NCBI GenBank assembly: GCA_934747965.1
Contig: CAKVHI010000001.1
Coordinates: forward strand, 215,619-279,618
Reading direction: 5' to 3'
Length of the DNA: 64,000 nt
From: an uncultured Clostridia bacterium
GTDB lineage: Bacteria > Bacillota > Clostridia > Christensenellales > UBA1242
The position numbers were made by a program, and so were the translations under genes. This document shows positions 47,244 to 56,626 of the stretch, piece after piece; position 1 is the first letter of the stretch; every line of letters starts with the position of its first letter. The notes under the pieces were generated by a model. It did no database searches. It was given only the letters and a program-made list of their open reading frames with translations, and was not told the DNA's origin.

Positions 47244-47510
47244 TTATTTAAAAATCCTTTTAAAAAAACTTTCTTTATTTTTACTTTGTTTAGTATATTT
47301 TAAACTATCTAATGTCCCCGTAATTTGAATATTATTGTCATTAAATTCTACAATACTCAAATTTGTTCCTAAAACAATTAAATCACTTTCTTTTAAATTT
47401 AAAACAATTTGATTTTGATTGCTTGAAACAACCTTATTAACACCCGTAATATTAATATTCTCTCTGTCCGTTATAAAAACTTTATGACTTCCAATTTTTT
47501 GTTCATCCAT
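47244..47510 (-). CDS. yabP: YabP-like sporulation protein
   Basis: 88 residues, small beta-rich protein: HKVFITDRENINITGVNKVVSSNQNQIVLNLKESDLIVLGTNLSIVEFNDNNIQITG, the YabP/YqfC pattern. Required for spore cortex in B. subtilis, presumably expressed in the mother cell. First gene of the yabP-yabQ-divIC group; SD AAGAGG. No sigma-E promoter was securely identified. Confidence 0.88.
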   Translation of the reverse strand: MDEQKIGSHKVFITDRENINITGVNKVVSSNQNQIVLNLKESDLIVLGTNLSIVEFNDNNIQITGTLDSLKYTKQSKNKESFFKRIFK

Positions 47511-47601
47511 AAAAAACCTCTTATTTATTTTTATTTTTTAAATTTTCATTTTAGAACTAATTTCTTTTATAAATAATTTTAAAAAAATTTAATAAAAAAA
47601 G

Positions 47602-47610
47602 TTATACACA
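47602..47610 (+). promoter_or_regulatory. DnaA-box-like sequence upstream of dnaN
   Basis: TTATACACA matches TTATNCACA. It is the only perfect match I found in the 47511-47847 intergenic region, which is AT-rich and otherwise holds only the dnaN promoter. A single box may be chance. Confidence 0.4.
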
Positions 47611-47783
47611 TTTTCACATTCTATATTAATTATGAGAATATTTAAAAATTAAAATAAATAATTAAAGTGAATGTGCGTGCAAAAATTTCAAAACAACAAA
47701 TTTTTAAAAAAAACTAAAAATAAAAAATAACATTTATATTTATTATATAAATATAAAAAATTTATAAATATATTTAAATACAC

Positions 47784-47812
47784 TTGCTAAAAACAAAAAA
47801 ATGTGTTATAAT
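47784..47812 (+). promoter_or_regulatory. Promoter of dnaN
   Basis: TTGCTA (47784-47789), 17-bp spacer, TATAAT (47807-47812), then a 35-nt leader with SD AGGAGA. Confidence 0.7.
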
Positions 47813-47847
47813 TGTGTAGATAAATTAGTAAGTAGTAGGAGAAATTT

Positions 47848-48951
47848 ATGAAAGCATTTTGCGAAGGGCTAGATTTAGTAGAAGCTGTACAAAAGGTTAT
47901 TAAAGCAGCATCAAACAAAACGATAAATCCCATTTTGGAAGGTATTAAAATTACGGCAGAAGATAACACTTTAACTTTGGTTGCAACAGATAGTGAACTT
48001 GCAATAGAAAAGAAAATCAAAGCCGATGTTAAAATTGAAGGCGAAACTGTTGTTCCTGGAAAGTTTTTTAGTGAATTTGTAAAGAAACTTGCAAATGAAC
48101 AAATTGAACTTGATTTGAATGAAAAAAATCAACTAAAAATAAAATACACCGACAGTGAAGTTTCTATTCAATGTTTTAATAGTTTGGAATATCCTACAAT
48201 TCAAAAAATTGATAATGCACAATTTTTTACAATAAGTCAGGCAAATTTTAAAGAGTTAATAGACAAAACTATTTTTTCAGTTGCTCTTGATGATTCAAGA
48301 CCAATTTTAAAGGGTTGTTTGTTTGAAATTGAAGAAAATCAAATTACAAGTGTAGCCCTTGATGGTTTTAGGCTTGCTAAGGCAACATATCCAATTTTAG
48401 AGCAAACTGCAAGAGTAAGTGTTATTGTTCCCGGCAGAAGTTTGAATGAAATTAGCAAACTTTTGGAAGATACTGAAGAAAATATAAGAGTGTTTATTCA
48501 AAGAAACTATTTAATGGTGCAAGTTGATAATACAAAAATTATAACAAGATTAATAGACGGCGATTTTATAAACTATAAACAAATTATTTCAAATGATTTT
48601 AACACTACAGTAACTGTCAATAAAGCACAATTTGAAGATAGTTTAGACAGAGCAAGTATTCTTGGAAGAATGAGTAATGATAACATCATAAAATTATCTA
48701 TCAAAGACAATCTTTTAACTTTGTTTTCATCAAGTGAAATTGGAAATGTAACCGAAAAAATAAATATTGTTCAAAATGGTCAAGAACTTTCAATTTGTTT
48801 TGATTCAAGATTTTTAAAAGATTGCTTGCGTGCAATTAAAGATGAATTTATAAAACTTTGTTTCACAACAAGTGTAAATCCTTGCATCATAAAAGCAAAT
48901 GAAGGCGATAATTATGTGTTTTTGATATTGCCTTTGAAGCAATTCACCTAA
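47848..48951 (+). CDS. dnaN: DNA polymerase III beta subunit (sliding clamp)
   Basis: 367 residues, normal length; three clamp domains (FCEGLDLVEAVQKVIKAAS...; PILKGCLFEIEENQITSVALDGFRLA; the C-terminal FLILPLKQF). It tethers the replicase to DNA. Unlike the usual dnaA-dnaN-recF-gyrB order, it is alone here: yabP diverges from it upstream and a glycosyltransferase follows. Own promoter and terminator. Confidence 0.97.
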   Translation: MKAFCEGLDLVEAVQKVIKAASNKTINPILEGIKITAEDNTLTLVATDSELAIEKKIKADVKIEGETVVPGKFFSEFVKKLANEQIELDLNEKNQLKIKYTDSEVSIQCFNSLEYPTIQKIDNAQFFTISQANFKELIDKTIFSVALDDSRPILKGCLFEIEENQITSVALDGFRLAKATYPILEQTARVSVIVPGRSLNEISKLLEDTEENIRVFIQRNYLMVQVDNTKIITRLIDGDFINYKQIISNDFNTTVTVNKAQFEDSLDRASILGRMSNDNIIKLSIKDNLLTLFSSSEIGNVTEKINIVQNGQELSICFDSRFLKDCLRAIKDEFIKLCFTTSVNPCIIKANEGDNYVFLILPLKQFT

Positions 48952-49281
48952 ATTTTAATGAAAAATTTACTTTGCAATGCTTTGTTTCTGAAAAAAAGCC
49001 ACAGATGTACATTAAGTACACTCATATCTTGAATTTTTTTGAGCCTTGCATTGTTTGTAAATTTATTAAAAATATTTAGATATATTTGTTTATTTTAAGC
49101 TACAGACAAATCATGTATGAAAAGTACACCTAATGTCTGTGGTTTTTTTTCTTAAAGATTTTTGGCACTACTATATTAAAAATTTGAAAATGTTATGATA
49201 TAATCATAACGGTAAATAAATTTGTGAAAATGCGGTAATTTTTATTTACACAAAAAATTCAATTTTATCATATTAAAAATT
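48952..49281 (+). terminator. Intergenic region after dnaN with two hairpins, the second a terminator
   Basis: A first hairpin is TGTAC/GTACA at about 49005-49019. A second is a 9-bp stem CTACAGACA (49100-49108)/TGTCTGTGG (49134-49142) with eight T. Both carry AGTACAC and CACAGA-like words. The GT2 start follows at 49282 without an evident SD. Confidence 0.75.
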
Positions 49282-50397
49282 ATGAAAACGCTTGGTTTAT
49301 GTATGATTGTTAAAAATGAACAAGAGGTTTTGGAAAATTGTTTAAAGTCTTGTTACAAACTTTTTGATGAAATTATTATAGTTGACACTGGATCAGTGGA
49401 TAAAACTAAAGAAATTGCAAAAAAATATGCAACAAAGGTTTTGGATTATAAGTGGAATTATGATTTTTCACAAGCTAGAAATTATGCTATTTTAAATTGT
49501 TCGTGTGATTATTTTATGTGGCTTGATGCCGATGATGAAATAACTAAAGAAAGTTTAATAAAATTAGAAAAACTAAAGCAAGATTTAATAACAACAAAGC
49601 CTAATTGTATTTTTATCAAATACAACACTGATTTTGATGAAAATGGTAAAGTTACATTTAGTTATTTTAGGGAAAGAATTTTAAAAAATGATAAAATAAA
49701 TTTATTTATTGATCCTGTTCATGAAGTTATTGTGCCAAGAGAAAAAATACTTTATTTTGATGATATAAGTATAGAGCATAGAAAATATTTGAAGAAAGAA
49801 AACAAAAATTTATCTTTAAAAAAACAAAATGATTTAAAAAGAAGAAATCTGTTAATTTATTCAAAGCAAGACAAAACAAAATTTAGTGCAAGACAAATGT
49901 TTTATTATGCACGAGAACTTTATTTTAATGAAAAATATAAAAAAGCAATTTTGTGGTTTAATAAATTTTTAAATAATGAAGATGGTTTTATTGAAAATAA
50001 GATTGAAGCGTGTTTAGATTTAAGTTATATTTATAGTTTTTTAAATGATAATAAAAAGGCTAAACAAATTTTGTTTTCAAGTTTTGTTTTTGATAAACCA
50101 AGAAGTGAAGTATTGTGTGAAATCGGAAATTTATACATGCAAGAAAGAGATTATGATAAAGCCGTGTATTATTTTGATTTGGCAACAAAAAATAAAAAAA
50201 TTAAAAATAGTTTAGGCTTTATAAAAAATGATTGTTACGATTTTATTCCTTACATTCAAATGTGTGTTTGTTATTATAATTTAGGAAAAGTAGACACTGC
50301 ATATTATTATAATAATTTGGCAAAATCTGTTAAACCATTAAATCAAATTGTTCTCAAAAATGAAGAATTTTTGAGAAATAAATTAATTGAAAAATAA
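49282..50397 (+). CDS. Family 2 glycosyltransferase with TPR-like C-terminus
   Basis: 371 residues. The GT-A fold is clear: LGLCMIVKNEQEVLENCLKS, DEIIIVDTGSVDKTKEIA, FMWLDADDEITKESL (DxD-like), FSQARNYAI. Residues about 190-370 are helical repeats of TPR kind (ARELYFNEKYKKAILWFNKFL; CEIGNLYMQERDYDKAVYYFDLA). Similar proteins transfer sugars to peptides or surface glycans (SunS-like), but no peptide substrate is apparent here. No SD; TTTACA is at about 49248, but no good -10. Confidence 0.88.
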   Translation: MKTLGLCMIVKNEQEVLENCLKSCYKLFDEIIIVDTGSVDKTKEIAKKYATKVLDYKWNYDFSQARNYAILNCSCDYFMWLDADDEITKESLIKLEKLKQDLITTKPNCIFIKYNTDFDENGKVTFSYFRERILKNDKINLFIDPVHEVIVPREKILYFDDISIEHRKYLKKENKNLSLKKQNDLKRRNLLIYSKQDKTKFSARQMFYYARELYFNEKYKKAILWFNKFLNNEDGFIENKIEACLDLSYIYSFLNDNKKAKQILFSSFVFDKPRSEVLCEIGNLYMQERDYDKAVYYFDLATKNKKIKNSLGFIKNDCYDFIPYIQMCVCYYNLGKVDTAYYYNNLAKSVKPLNQIVLKNEEFLRNKLIEK

Positions 50398-50426
50398 ATG
50401 AAAATTAATTTTGATTTAAAAAAATA

Positions 50427-50457
50427 AAAAAACATATTGAAATTTTCAATATGTTTT
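50427..50457 (+). terminator. Intrinsic terminator of the glycosyltransferase gene
   Basis: Perfect AACATATTGAAA/TTTCAATATGTT stem with T run. Confidence 0.85.
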
Positions 50458-50521
50458 TTGGTTAAAAAGCAAGTTTGCTGAATTTGATAATATAGATTAA
50501 AACAATTAAAGTTAACAATTT

Positions 50522-51664
50522 TTATTTCATTTTAATATCTAATTCAAGGGCGGCTTCATCAATTTCTTTTTCAGAATGTTTATGATAAAATTCAAGGTTA
50601 TAGCATTTTATTTTATTATTATGTTTTAGTAAAATCAAATAATCATTATACTCAAATTGGCTGTTATTTTTATTTTTAATTTTTATATCTGGAAGAACAA
50701 TAAAGTTATCTCCAACAACAAGTTTGCCCGTTTTTGAATAAGATTTGTTGTTGTAGACAAAAGTGTTGTTAGTAACTAAAATTTTTGCTCCATTATTTTC
50801 AAATTCTTGATTATTAATTTCATCTAAACTTATTTTTTCAAAATCAAAATTTAATTTACTTTTAAAACTTTCGAACAAAATTTGATAATATTTTTTTTGA
50901 TAATTTTCAACAAAAGTGTTAAATTCATCAATTTTTTCTTTATTAAAAGAATTATCTTCGTTTATATGCTTATTACCGTATGCTAGGTAAAGCATTTTTA
51001 TATCGTTTGCACTTAAATTGTAAGTTAATCCAAGATTTCCAACATTCATTATACTGGTTTCATCATCATAACCATAATAAATATCATCAAAGCCCAAAGA
51101 ATGAAGAAATTCATGTTTAAGAATAAATAGTTGTGAAATTGTTGACAACTTATCAAAAATTTCATAATCCAAAAATATAGTTGAATTAGTAATATAACAA
51201 TAGTTGCTTTTATTTTTGTTTTCATCAAATTTAAGGTTATTCAGTCCATGAACATTTTTTGGAAGATTTGTGTAAGAAAAATTAATTGTTGTTAAATTTT
51301 TGTCAATTTTTTTATTGTTATCACACAAAACAAAGTTATATTCATCGCTAATGTTTTCAAAAATGTTATTCATATCATTTATTGTTTGTTTTATGCTATC
51401 TTTTGTTTTTTTGCTTACAAAATCATCGACAAAAATATATATTTTTTTATCTTTATTAGGTTTTAGTCTTATAAAGTTATAATCTGAATTTTGGTTATTG
51501 TTTTTCATCAAAATTTTGGTGTCTAAATCAATTTCTTTTGAAACTTGACTGAAATACATAGTATTTTTTAAATAATCTACATTTTTGTTGCAAACTTTAA
51601 CAAAACATAAACTAGTAAGTCCCATTGCAAAAGCCGACACACCACAAAAAAATTTTTTATTCAT
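50522..51664 (-). CDS. Secreted matrixin-like metalloprotease (metzincin)
   Basis: 380 residues from ATG 51664; an in-frame GTG immediately upstream is rejected because the promoter places +1 on the ATG. A signal-like N-terminus (KFFCGVSAFAMGLTSLCFVKV) is followed by a propeptide-like region and the zinc motif HEFLHSLGFDD (about 184-194), with Asp in the position of the third His, and a Met-turn SIMNVG (about 203-208). These are metzincin hallmarks. It probably cleaves extracellular proteins; there is no inhibitor gene nearby. Confidence 0.85.
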   Translation of the reverse strand: MNKKFFCGVSAFAMGLTSLCFVKVCNKNVDYLKNTMYFSQVSKEIDLDTKILMKNNNQNSDYNFIRLKPNKDKKIYIFVDDFVSKKTKDSIKQTINDMNNIFENISDEYNFVLCDNNKKIDKNLTTINFSYTNLPKNVHGLNNLKFDENKNKSNYCYITNSTIFLDYEIFDKLSTISQLFILKHEFLHSLGFDDIYYGYDDETSIMNVGNLGLTYNLSANDIKMLYLAYGNKHINEDNSFNKEKIDEFNTFVENYQKKYYQILFESFKSKLNFDFEKISLDEINNQEFENNGAKILVTNNTFVYNNKSYSKTGKLVVGDNFIVLPDIKIKNKNNSQFEYNDYLILLKHNNKIKCYNLEFYHKHSEKEIDEAALELDIKMK

Positions 51665-51671
51665 CACAATA

Positions 51672-51700
51672 ATTATAATTTAAATTTAAAACATTGTCAA
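51672..51700 (-). promoter_or_regulatory. Promoter of the matrixin gene, leaderless arrangement
   Basis: Minus strand: TTGACA (51695-51700), 17-bp spacer, TATAAT (51672-51677), 7 nt before ATG 51664. Both boxes are perfect consensus. Confidence 0.8.
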
Positions 51701-51713
51701 TAGTATCTATATT

Positions 51714-53279
51714 TTACAATTTTTTAAATTTTTCAACTCCTTTTGTGAATAATAAAATTAAAATAATTGCAAAAACCAAAGCGTACAAAATAGATGTGAT
51801 TAAAACTATTAATTCAACTGATAGAGAACTAAAAATCAAATATAAAACGATTGGAATAATTGTTAAAACAAAACTAAACACCATCGATAAAAGAACGGAT
51901 AAACTTTGCTTTACAACTTTAGTTTCATCATCATAATCTAGGTGAGGAAAATAAATATTAATCAAAACACCACCAAAAGCGCATATTAAATTTAAAAGAG
52001 TTGGAATACAAAACAAAACTATTATGCTTACAAAATTTAATTTTAAAATTATTGAAATTATTACAAAACTGATTATTAAAAACGGCTCTAAAATTGTGAA
52101 ATGTAATAAGGCTTTTGATAGTAATAAATTTTTTATGTTTATAGGGCAACTTTTTAAAATCCAAAGTTGTTTTCCTTCAAGCGAAACACTGCAACAAGAA
52201 ATTTGCGTTGTGCTGACTAAAGCACATAAAATTAAAGTGAAGATAGCATAAGTAAGATTGTTAGTTGGTAAAATACCAAAAGATGCTAAAATTTTTGATG
52301 GGGAAGTAAATAATAACAAGATTGAAAACGCAAGCATCATAACAGGACCTATTATTGTGTTTACAAACCAAGGCACAGTGGTTAAATAAGTGTTTATTTC
52401 TTTTTTGAAAAGCAATTTAAAATTAGATTTTGGTTGGCTAAAAACCAAATTTTTGTTTGTAACTTTAGCCCTAGAAAATGATTTTCCAAAGTTTAAAGAA
52501 TATAAAATAAGACCAATTATAAAAGGCAAAATAGTTAAACTAAAGAAAAATATTATAGACTTAAGATTTGTGTTTAGAACAAAATTTAATATCATGTTTG
52601 AAAAAAATCTGTCGCTAAAATAGGCTTCCATTTGATTTGGGTCAACTGTTCCGTAAGAGTATGTTTTTAAAAGCATCAAAGCAAGAACAATAACATAAAT
52701 AGACACCGAAATTAAAGACTTCAAAAGTTTTCCACTTTTAAATTGGTTAAATAATCTTGCAATTATAAAATCAAATATATAACTTATTCCAACACTTAAA
52801 AGTGGAAGAAACAAAACAACAAATATTGAACAAATTAAAATTAAACTGTTAAAGCCATTATAAATTAAATATAAAATACTGTAAGGCATAAACAAAACAA
52901 AAACAAAGAATAGGTCAAAAATATATTTGTTTATTGTTTTTGAAATTATTATTGCACTTTTTTTGATTGGAAGTGATAATAGTAGGTCGCTATCATTTGT
53001 TGTTATGTTGCCACTAACTCGCATCAAACCAATAATAACTACGACTGCCAAACTTGTGATTACTCCGTGAAACACACAAACTTTTCCAAGACCTAATTTG
53101 TTTAATCCATTAAACATAAGATAGGCTTGATATGAATATACAGCAACTATTGCTAAGATTCCAAGAATTAGTAAAAAAACAGCAAGGGAATAAGACTTTC
53201 GTTTAGACTTACCCTGAAAGCGTCCTACAAATAAATTAAAATTGTTTTTTAGCAAAATTTTTAAATCATTCATGGTCAA
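51714..53279 (-). CDS. ABC-2-type exporter membrane subunit
   Basis: 521 residues with about ten to twelve hydrophobic segments, including IILGILAIVAVYSYQAYLMF near the start and LLSMVFSFVLTIIPIVLYLIF near the end. It resembles large permeases of the bacteriocin/linearmycin-resistance type. Its start overlaps the ATPase gene by 14 bp, so the two form one transporter. Confidence 0.85.
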   Translation of the reverse strand: MTMNDLKILLKNNFNLFVGRFQGKSKRKSYSLAVFLLILGILAIVAVYSYQAYLMFNGLNKLGLGKVCVFHGVITSLAVVVIIGLMRVSGNITTNDSDLLLSLPIKKSAIIISKTINKYIFDLFFVFVLFMPYSILYLIYNGFNSLILICSIFVVLFLPLLSVGISYIFDFIIARLFNQFKSGKLLKSLISVSIYVIVLALMLLKTYSYGTVDPNQMEAYFSDRFFSNMILNFVLNTNLKSIIFFFSLTILPFIIGLILYSLNFGKSFSRAKVTNKNLVFSQPKSNFKLLFKKEINTYLTTVPWFVNTIIGPVMMLAFSILLLFTSPSKILASFGILPTNNLTYAIFTLILCALVSTTQISCCSVSLEGKQLWILKSCPINIKNLLLSKALLHFTILEPFLIISFVIISIILKLNFVSIIVLFCIPTLLNLICAFGGVLINIYFPHLDYDDETKVVKQSLSVLLSMVFSFVLTIIPIVLYLIFSSLSVELIVLITSILYALVFAIILILLFTKGVEKFKKL

Positions 53280-53976
53280 GCTCCAAAAAGACTTGTTCTA
53301 GCGACTCATCTTTTTTTATTTCTTCCATTAATCCTTGTTTAACTATCTTTCCATTACTGATTATTGCAACTTTATTACAAAGTTTTTCAGCAACTTCCAA
53401 AACATGAGTCGAAAAGAATATTGCTCCGCCTTCGTTTGCAAAGTCTTTCATTAAGTTTTTAACAACAAAACTAGCTTTTGGATCTAGCCCAACAAAGGGC
53501 TCATCCATAATCAATAATTTTGGGCTGTGAACAAAACTTGAAATCAAAACCAACTTTTGTTTCATTCCGTGGCTATAACTTGAAATAGGTAAATTCAATT
53601 CATTTTCAAGACCTAGTAGTTTTGAATATTTTTCAGTTAAAGTTTTTCTGTCTTGTTTTGATACCTTAAAAAAATCTGCAATCAAGTTAATATATTGAAT
53701 TCCTGTTAAAGCCGAATAAATGTCGGGATTATCAGGAATATAAGCAAACTTTTTTTTACATTCAATAGGATTTTTATTTATGGAAACGCCATCAATCAAA
53801 ATATCTCCTGATGTGATGTCATTGATGCCCACAATACTTTTAATTGTTGTTGTTTTGCCTGCACCATTATGCCCAATAAAAGCAAAAATATCGCCTTTTT
53901 CAACAACAAGATTTATGTTTTCTGCTCCTACCTTTCCATTAGGATATATTTTTGAAAAATTTTTTATTTCTAACAT
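53266..53976 (-). CDS. ABC-transporter ATPase subunit
   Basis: 236 residues. Walker A GHNGAGKTTT (about 35-44), signature YSHGMKQKL, Walker B LLIMDEPFVGLD and switch His FFSTHV. It pairs with the overlapping membrane gene and lies 31 bp after an AbrB-like regulator. Substrate unknown. Confidence 0.93.
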   Translation of the reverse strand: MLEIKNFSKIYPNGKVGAENINLVVEKGDIFAFIGHNGAGKTTTIKSIVGINDITSGDILIDGVSINKNPIECKKKFAYIPDNPDIYSALTGIQYINLIADFFKVSKQDRKTLTEKYSKLLGLENELNLPISSYSHGMKQKLVLISSFVHSPKLLIMDEPFVGLDPKASFVVKNLMKDFANEGGAIFFSTHVLEVAEKLCNKVAIISNGKIVKQGLMEEIKKDESLEQVFLELDHE

Positions 53977-54007
53977 ATTTTATCTTCCTTTTTTACTATT
54001 ATATTTT

Positions 54008-54217
54008 TTAATTATTATTTTTTGCATCAAAAATTTGTTTTGCAAAATCAAGATAATCATCATATTTTGCTATCGCAATGCCTTTTTCGGTATCTCCGAA
54101 CAAAATCAAAGTGTCGCCGTCATTTATGTTAAAAACTTCACGGGCTTTTTTTGGAATAACAATTTGACCTTTGCTTGTTACTTTGGTTGTCCAGATAAAT
54201 TTATTTTCGCTGTTCAT
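54008..54217 (-). CDS. AbrB/SpoVT-family transcriptional regulator
   Basis: 69 residues: WTTKVTSKGQIVIPKKAREVFNINDGDTLILFG is the AbrB swapped-hairpin DNA-binding domain. It heads the AbrB-ATPase-permease operon and probably regulates it. SD AAGGAG. Confidence 0.9.
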   Translation of the reverse strand: MNSENKFIWTTKVTSKGQIVIPKKAREVFNINDGDTLILFGDTEKGIAIAKYDDYLDFAKQIFDAKNNN

Positions 54218-54369
54218 AACTCCTTCCTTAAATATTATTAAAAGTAATAAAAATCTTACTTTTCTTACTTATTATAATTATTTTTTATTTTTATGTAAAG
54301 AAATTTTTAATAATATTTTTTACAAATTAAAATAATTACTTTAACAAAAGCGTAAAAACAATTAGTTTA

Positions 54370-54398
54370 TTGACAAGTTTATAATTATGTGATAAATT
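54370..54398 (+). promoter_or_regulatory. Promoter of the transglutaminase-like gene, leaderless arrangement
   Basis: TTGACA (54370-54375), 17-bp spacer, TAAATT (54393-54398), 6 nt before ATG 54405. Confidence 0.7.
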
Positions 54399-54404
54399 TT
54401 TTGT

Positions 54405-55700
54405 ATGCAAAACGATTTTGAAGAATTAAAACGAAGATTTTATTTTAGTGAAAAATCAAATAAAAACTTAGAGTCTGAGATTTTTGATTTTTTGGAAAAA
54501 AAAGAATATGGCAATCCAAATTTAAAATTTATTTATCTTTTTAATGAAGAAGATTTGCTTGATAAAAACATTGAAAAGCGTGTGTCTGATGTTTTGGAAA
54601 AACTAACAAAAATGATTGATAAAAATGATATTATAATTTCATTTGACCACCAAGTAAAACCAAATTTGAATAACAATCAAACTTGCAAAAAACTAGTTAA
54701 TTTAACAAAAAAATTTGAAGATGTGTTTGTTGGATTAGAATCCGAACAACACACTTTTACGGTTGCTGAAGTTTTGTATGCAAACTCTAAAATTGATGAA
54801 ATTGTAAACAAAATCAAATCTGAAAAACTATCTTGCACTGAAGCATTGATGCAAGCATATATGTTTGTAACAAATCATGCGTATGTAAACAAACAGCACG
54901 ATTCTTCAATTCCACGAACAATTTATGGAGTTTTGAATAGTGATGAAATTGTTTGTGTGGGATATTGTGAGTTGCTTAAAGAAATTATGAACAGGTTAAA
55001 CTATAAAAATTTAAAAGTTTTTTTAAACAATGTTGAAGCATTAATAGTTAATGAAGTTTGCGATAAACACAGAAATTTAATAGTTTATCTAAAAGACGAA
55101 AAATATAATTTGGATGGATATTACTATATTGACCCTACATGGGATGCAAAACGAAAAGATGAAGAATATAAATTTAATTTTTTTATGCTTCCTCTTAAAG
55201 ATATTGATAACATCAAGGAATATCATATAAACACAGAAGAAGTGAATTTTGGTGGAATAACTGAAGTTTCTGGTCGTGAGAAATATTTATCTTATTTTTA
55301 TAGACCTGTTGTCAACGATAAAGTTTCTATCACTTGTTTAAAAGCAAAACTTTGTGAAGAATTTGTTAAATTTGCAAAGTTAGATAAAAGATTTTCAGAA
55401 AAAATTAAAGAATTATCTACAAACAAAAAATCGTTTGAAGATTTTGCTGTTTATAATACAGATGAATTTTTGAATATTATTAAACAAACAACAAAAGATT
55501 TAGATATAAAATCATTCTATAAAATATTGAAAGTTGTTTTGGAAAAAAGTGATAAAAATTTAACTTGTGAGCAAATAAATGAAAAGATTGAAAAAATAGT
55601 TAAATATAACATTGAAGTAAGCCGAAACTGTTTTAAACAGAATGCAAACACGATTTTTAGGCAACTTCAAAAGAAAGAAAATAAAGAATTTGAAAAATAA
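54405..55700 (+). CDS. Transglutaminase-like superfamily protein, cytoplasmic
   Basis: 431 residues, no signal peptide. A transglutaminase/papain-like core has Cys184 (EIVCVGYCELLKEIMNRLN), His222 (CDKHRNLIVYL) and Asp243 (YIDPTWDAKR) in the usual triad order. The first 140 and last 150 residues are largely helical and unrecognised. Possibly a peptidase or cross-linking enzyme; lack of export signal is odd for this superfamily. Leaderless promoter. Confidence 0.82.
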   Translation: MQNDFEELKRRFYFSEKSNKNLESEIFDFLEKKEYGNPNLKFIYLFNEEDLLDKNIEKRVSDVLEKLTKMIDKNDIIISFDHQVKPNLNNNQTCKKLVNLTKKFEDVFVGLESEQHTFTVAEVLYANSKIDEIVNKIKSEKLSCTEALMQAYMFVTNHAYVNKQHDSSIPRTIYGVLNSDEIVCVGYCELLKEIMNRLNYKNLKVFLNNVEALIVNEVCDKHRNLIVYLKDEKYNLDGYYYIDPTWDAKRKDEEYKFNFFMLPLKDIDNIKEYHINTEEVNFGGITEVSGREKYLSYFYRPVVNDKVSITCLKAKLCEEFVKFAKLDKRFSEKIKELSTNKKSFEDFAVYNTDEFLNIIKQTTKDLDIKSFYKILKVVLEKSDKNLTCEQINEKIEKIVKYNIEVSRNCFKQNANTIFRQLQKKENKEFEK

Positions 55701-55708
55701 TTGTTTAA

Positions 55709-55738
55709 AAAAATCCTTTAAAATGATAAAGGATTTTT
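55709..55738. terminator. Bidirectional terminator
   Basis: AAAAATCCTTTA/TAAAGGATTTTT stem between the converging transglutaminase-like and folA genes; it overlaps the last codons of folA. Confidence 0.85.
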
Positions 55739-56218
55739 ATTTTCATATTCGCAAAAATTAAATTTTAGATTGTTTTCTTCAAAGGCTTGACTTTTTGAAA
55801 TTTGTTTAAATGAATAATTTTTGTCTAGGTTTGGTGCAAACACATCGGCACTTTTTGTGGCTTCAACTTTTGTGCAAAAAACTTTTTTGCAAAAAGGCAG
55901 CATTAAATTATAAATTTTTTCTCCGCCTATAATAAAAATATCTTCATCACAATAGTTTTTTAAAACATTAAATAATTGTTCTTTGCTGTTTACAACAATA
56001 GCATTTTCTATTGATATTTTTTTTGAAGTCAAAACAATGTTTACACGGTTTTTTAATGGTTTGGAGTTTGGCAAAGATAAAAGTGTGTTATAACCCATAA
56101 CAACAACTTTGTTTAATGTCTTTTGTTTAAAATATTGCAAATCTGTTTTTAAATTAAACAACATTTTGTTGTCTTTTCCTATTCCAAAGTTTTTGTCAAC
56201 ACAAAAAATCATATTCAT
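55718..56218 (-). CDS. folA: Dihydrofolate reductase
   Basis: 166 residues. MNMIFCVDKNFGIGKDNKMLF has the usual N-terminus, but the catalytic Trp of most DHFRs (IGxxNxLPW) is Phe here (KDNKMLFNLKTDLQYF); VVMGYNTLLSLP and DIFIIGGEKIYNLMLPF are present. It reduces dihydrofolate to tetrahydrofolate with NADPH. Usually beside thyA, it is alone here. SD AAAGGA. The missing Trp makes trimethoprim behaviour hard to predict. Confidence 0.9.
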   Translation of the reverse strand: MNMIFCVDKNFGIGKDNKMLFNLKTDLQYFKQKTLNKVVVMGYNTLLSLPNSKPLKNRVNIVLTSKKISIENAIVVNSKEQLFNVLKNYCDEDIFIIGGEKIYNLMLPFCKKVFCTKVEATKSADVFAPNLDKNYSFKQISKSQAFEENNLKFNFCEYENKNPLSF

Positions 56219-56503
56219 AAAAGTTATCCTTTTTTTGATTATATCAAAAATTTTAGTTTTATAAAAAGATTTATTTGATGTTTTAAATTTATTTTTAATA
56301 GTTTTAATAATTCAAAAATTAGGCTTAGTTGTGTAAAAATTTTTATAAAAAACAAATTTTAAAATTTTATATTTGATTTATTTAATTGAATAAAAACAAT
56401 AAAAATTGTAAAATATTAAAGAGTTAAAAAAAAATTTTATTTTGTTTTAAATTAAAATAAACAATTCAAAATTTAAACTTTTTAAAAAAATTTAGAAAAG
56501 TTA
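56219..56503. other. Intergenic region, nothing recognised
   Basis: Very AT-rich, with no gene or clear hairpin; it precedes the tRNA-fMet promoter. Confidence 0.6.
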
Positions 56504-56532
56504 TTGACTTTTTAAATTTTGATACATATAAT
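56504..56532 (+). promoter_or_regulatory. Promoter of tRNA-fMet
   Basis: TTGACT (56504-56509), 17-bp spacer, TATAAT (56527-56532), 11 nt before the tRNA. Confidence 0.85.
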
Positions 56533-56543
56533 ATATATGTTGT

Positions 56544-56621
56544 CGCGGGGTGGAGCAGCTAGGCAGCTCGTCGGGCTCATAACCCGAAGGTCACGAGGTT
56601 CGAATCCCGTCCCCGCAACCA
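56544..56621 (+). tRNA. Initiator tRNA-fMet (anticodon CAU)
   Basis: 78 nt with CCA. CGCGGGG acceptor gives the C1-A72 mismatch of initiators; three G-C pairs TCGGG/CCCGA flank CTCATAA. Confidence 0.96.
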
Positions 56622-56626
56622 ATAAA

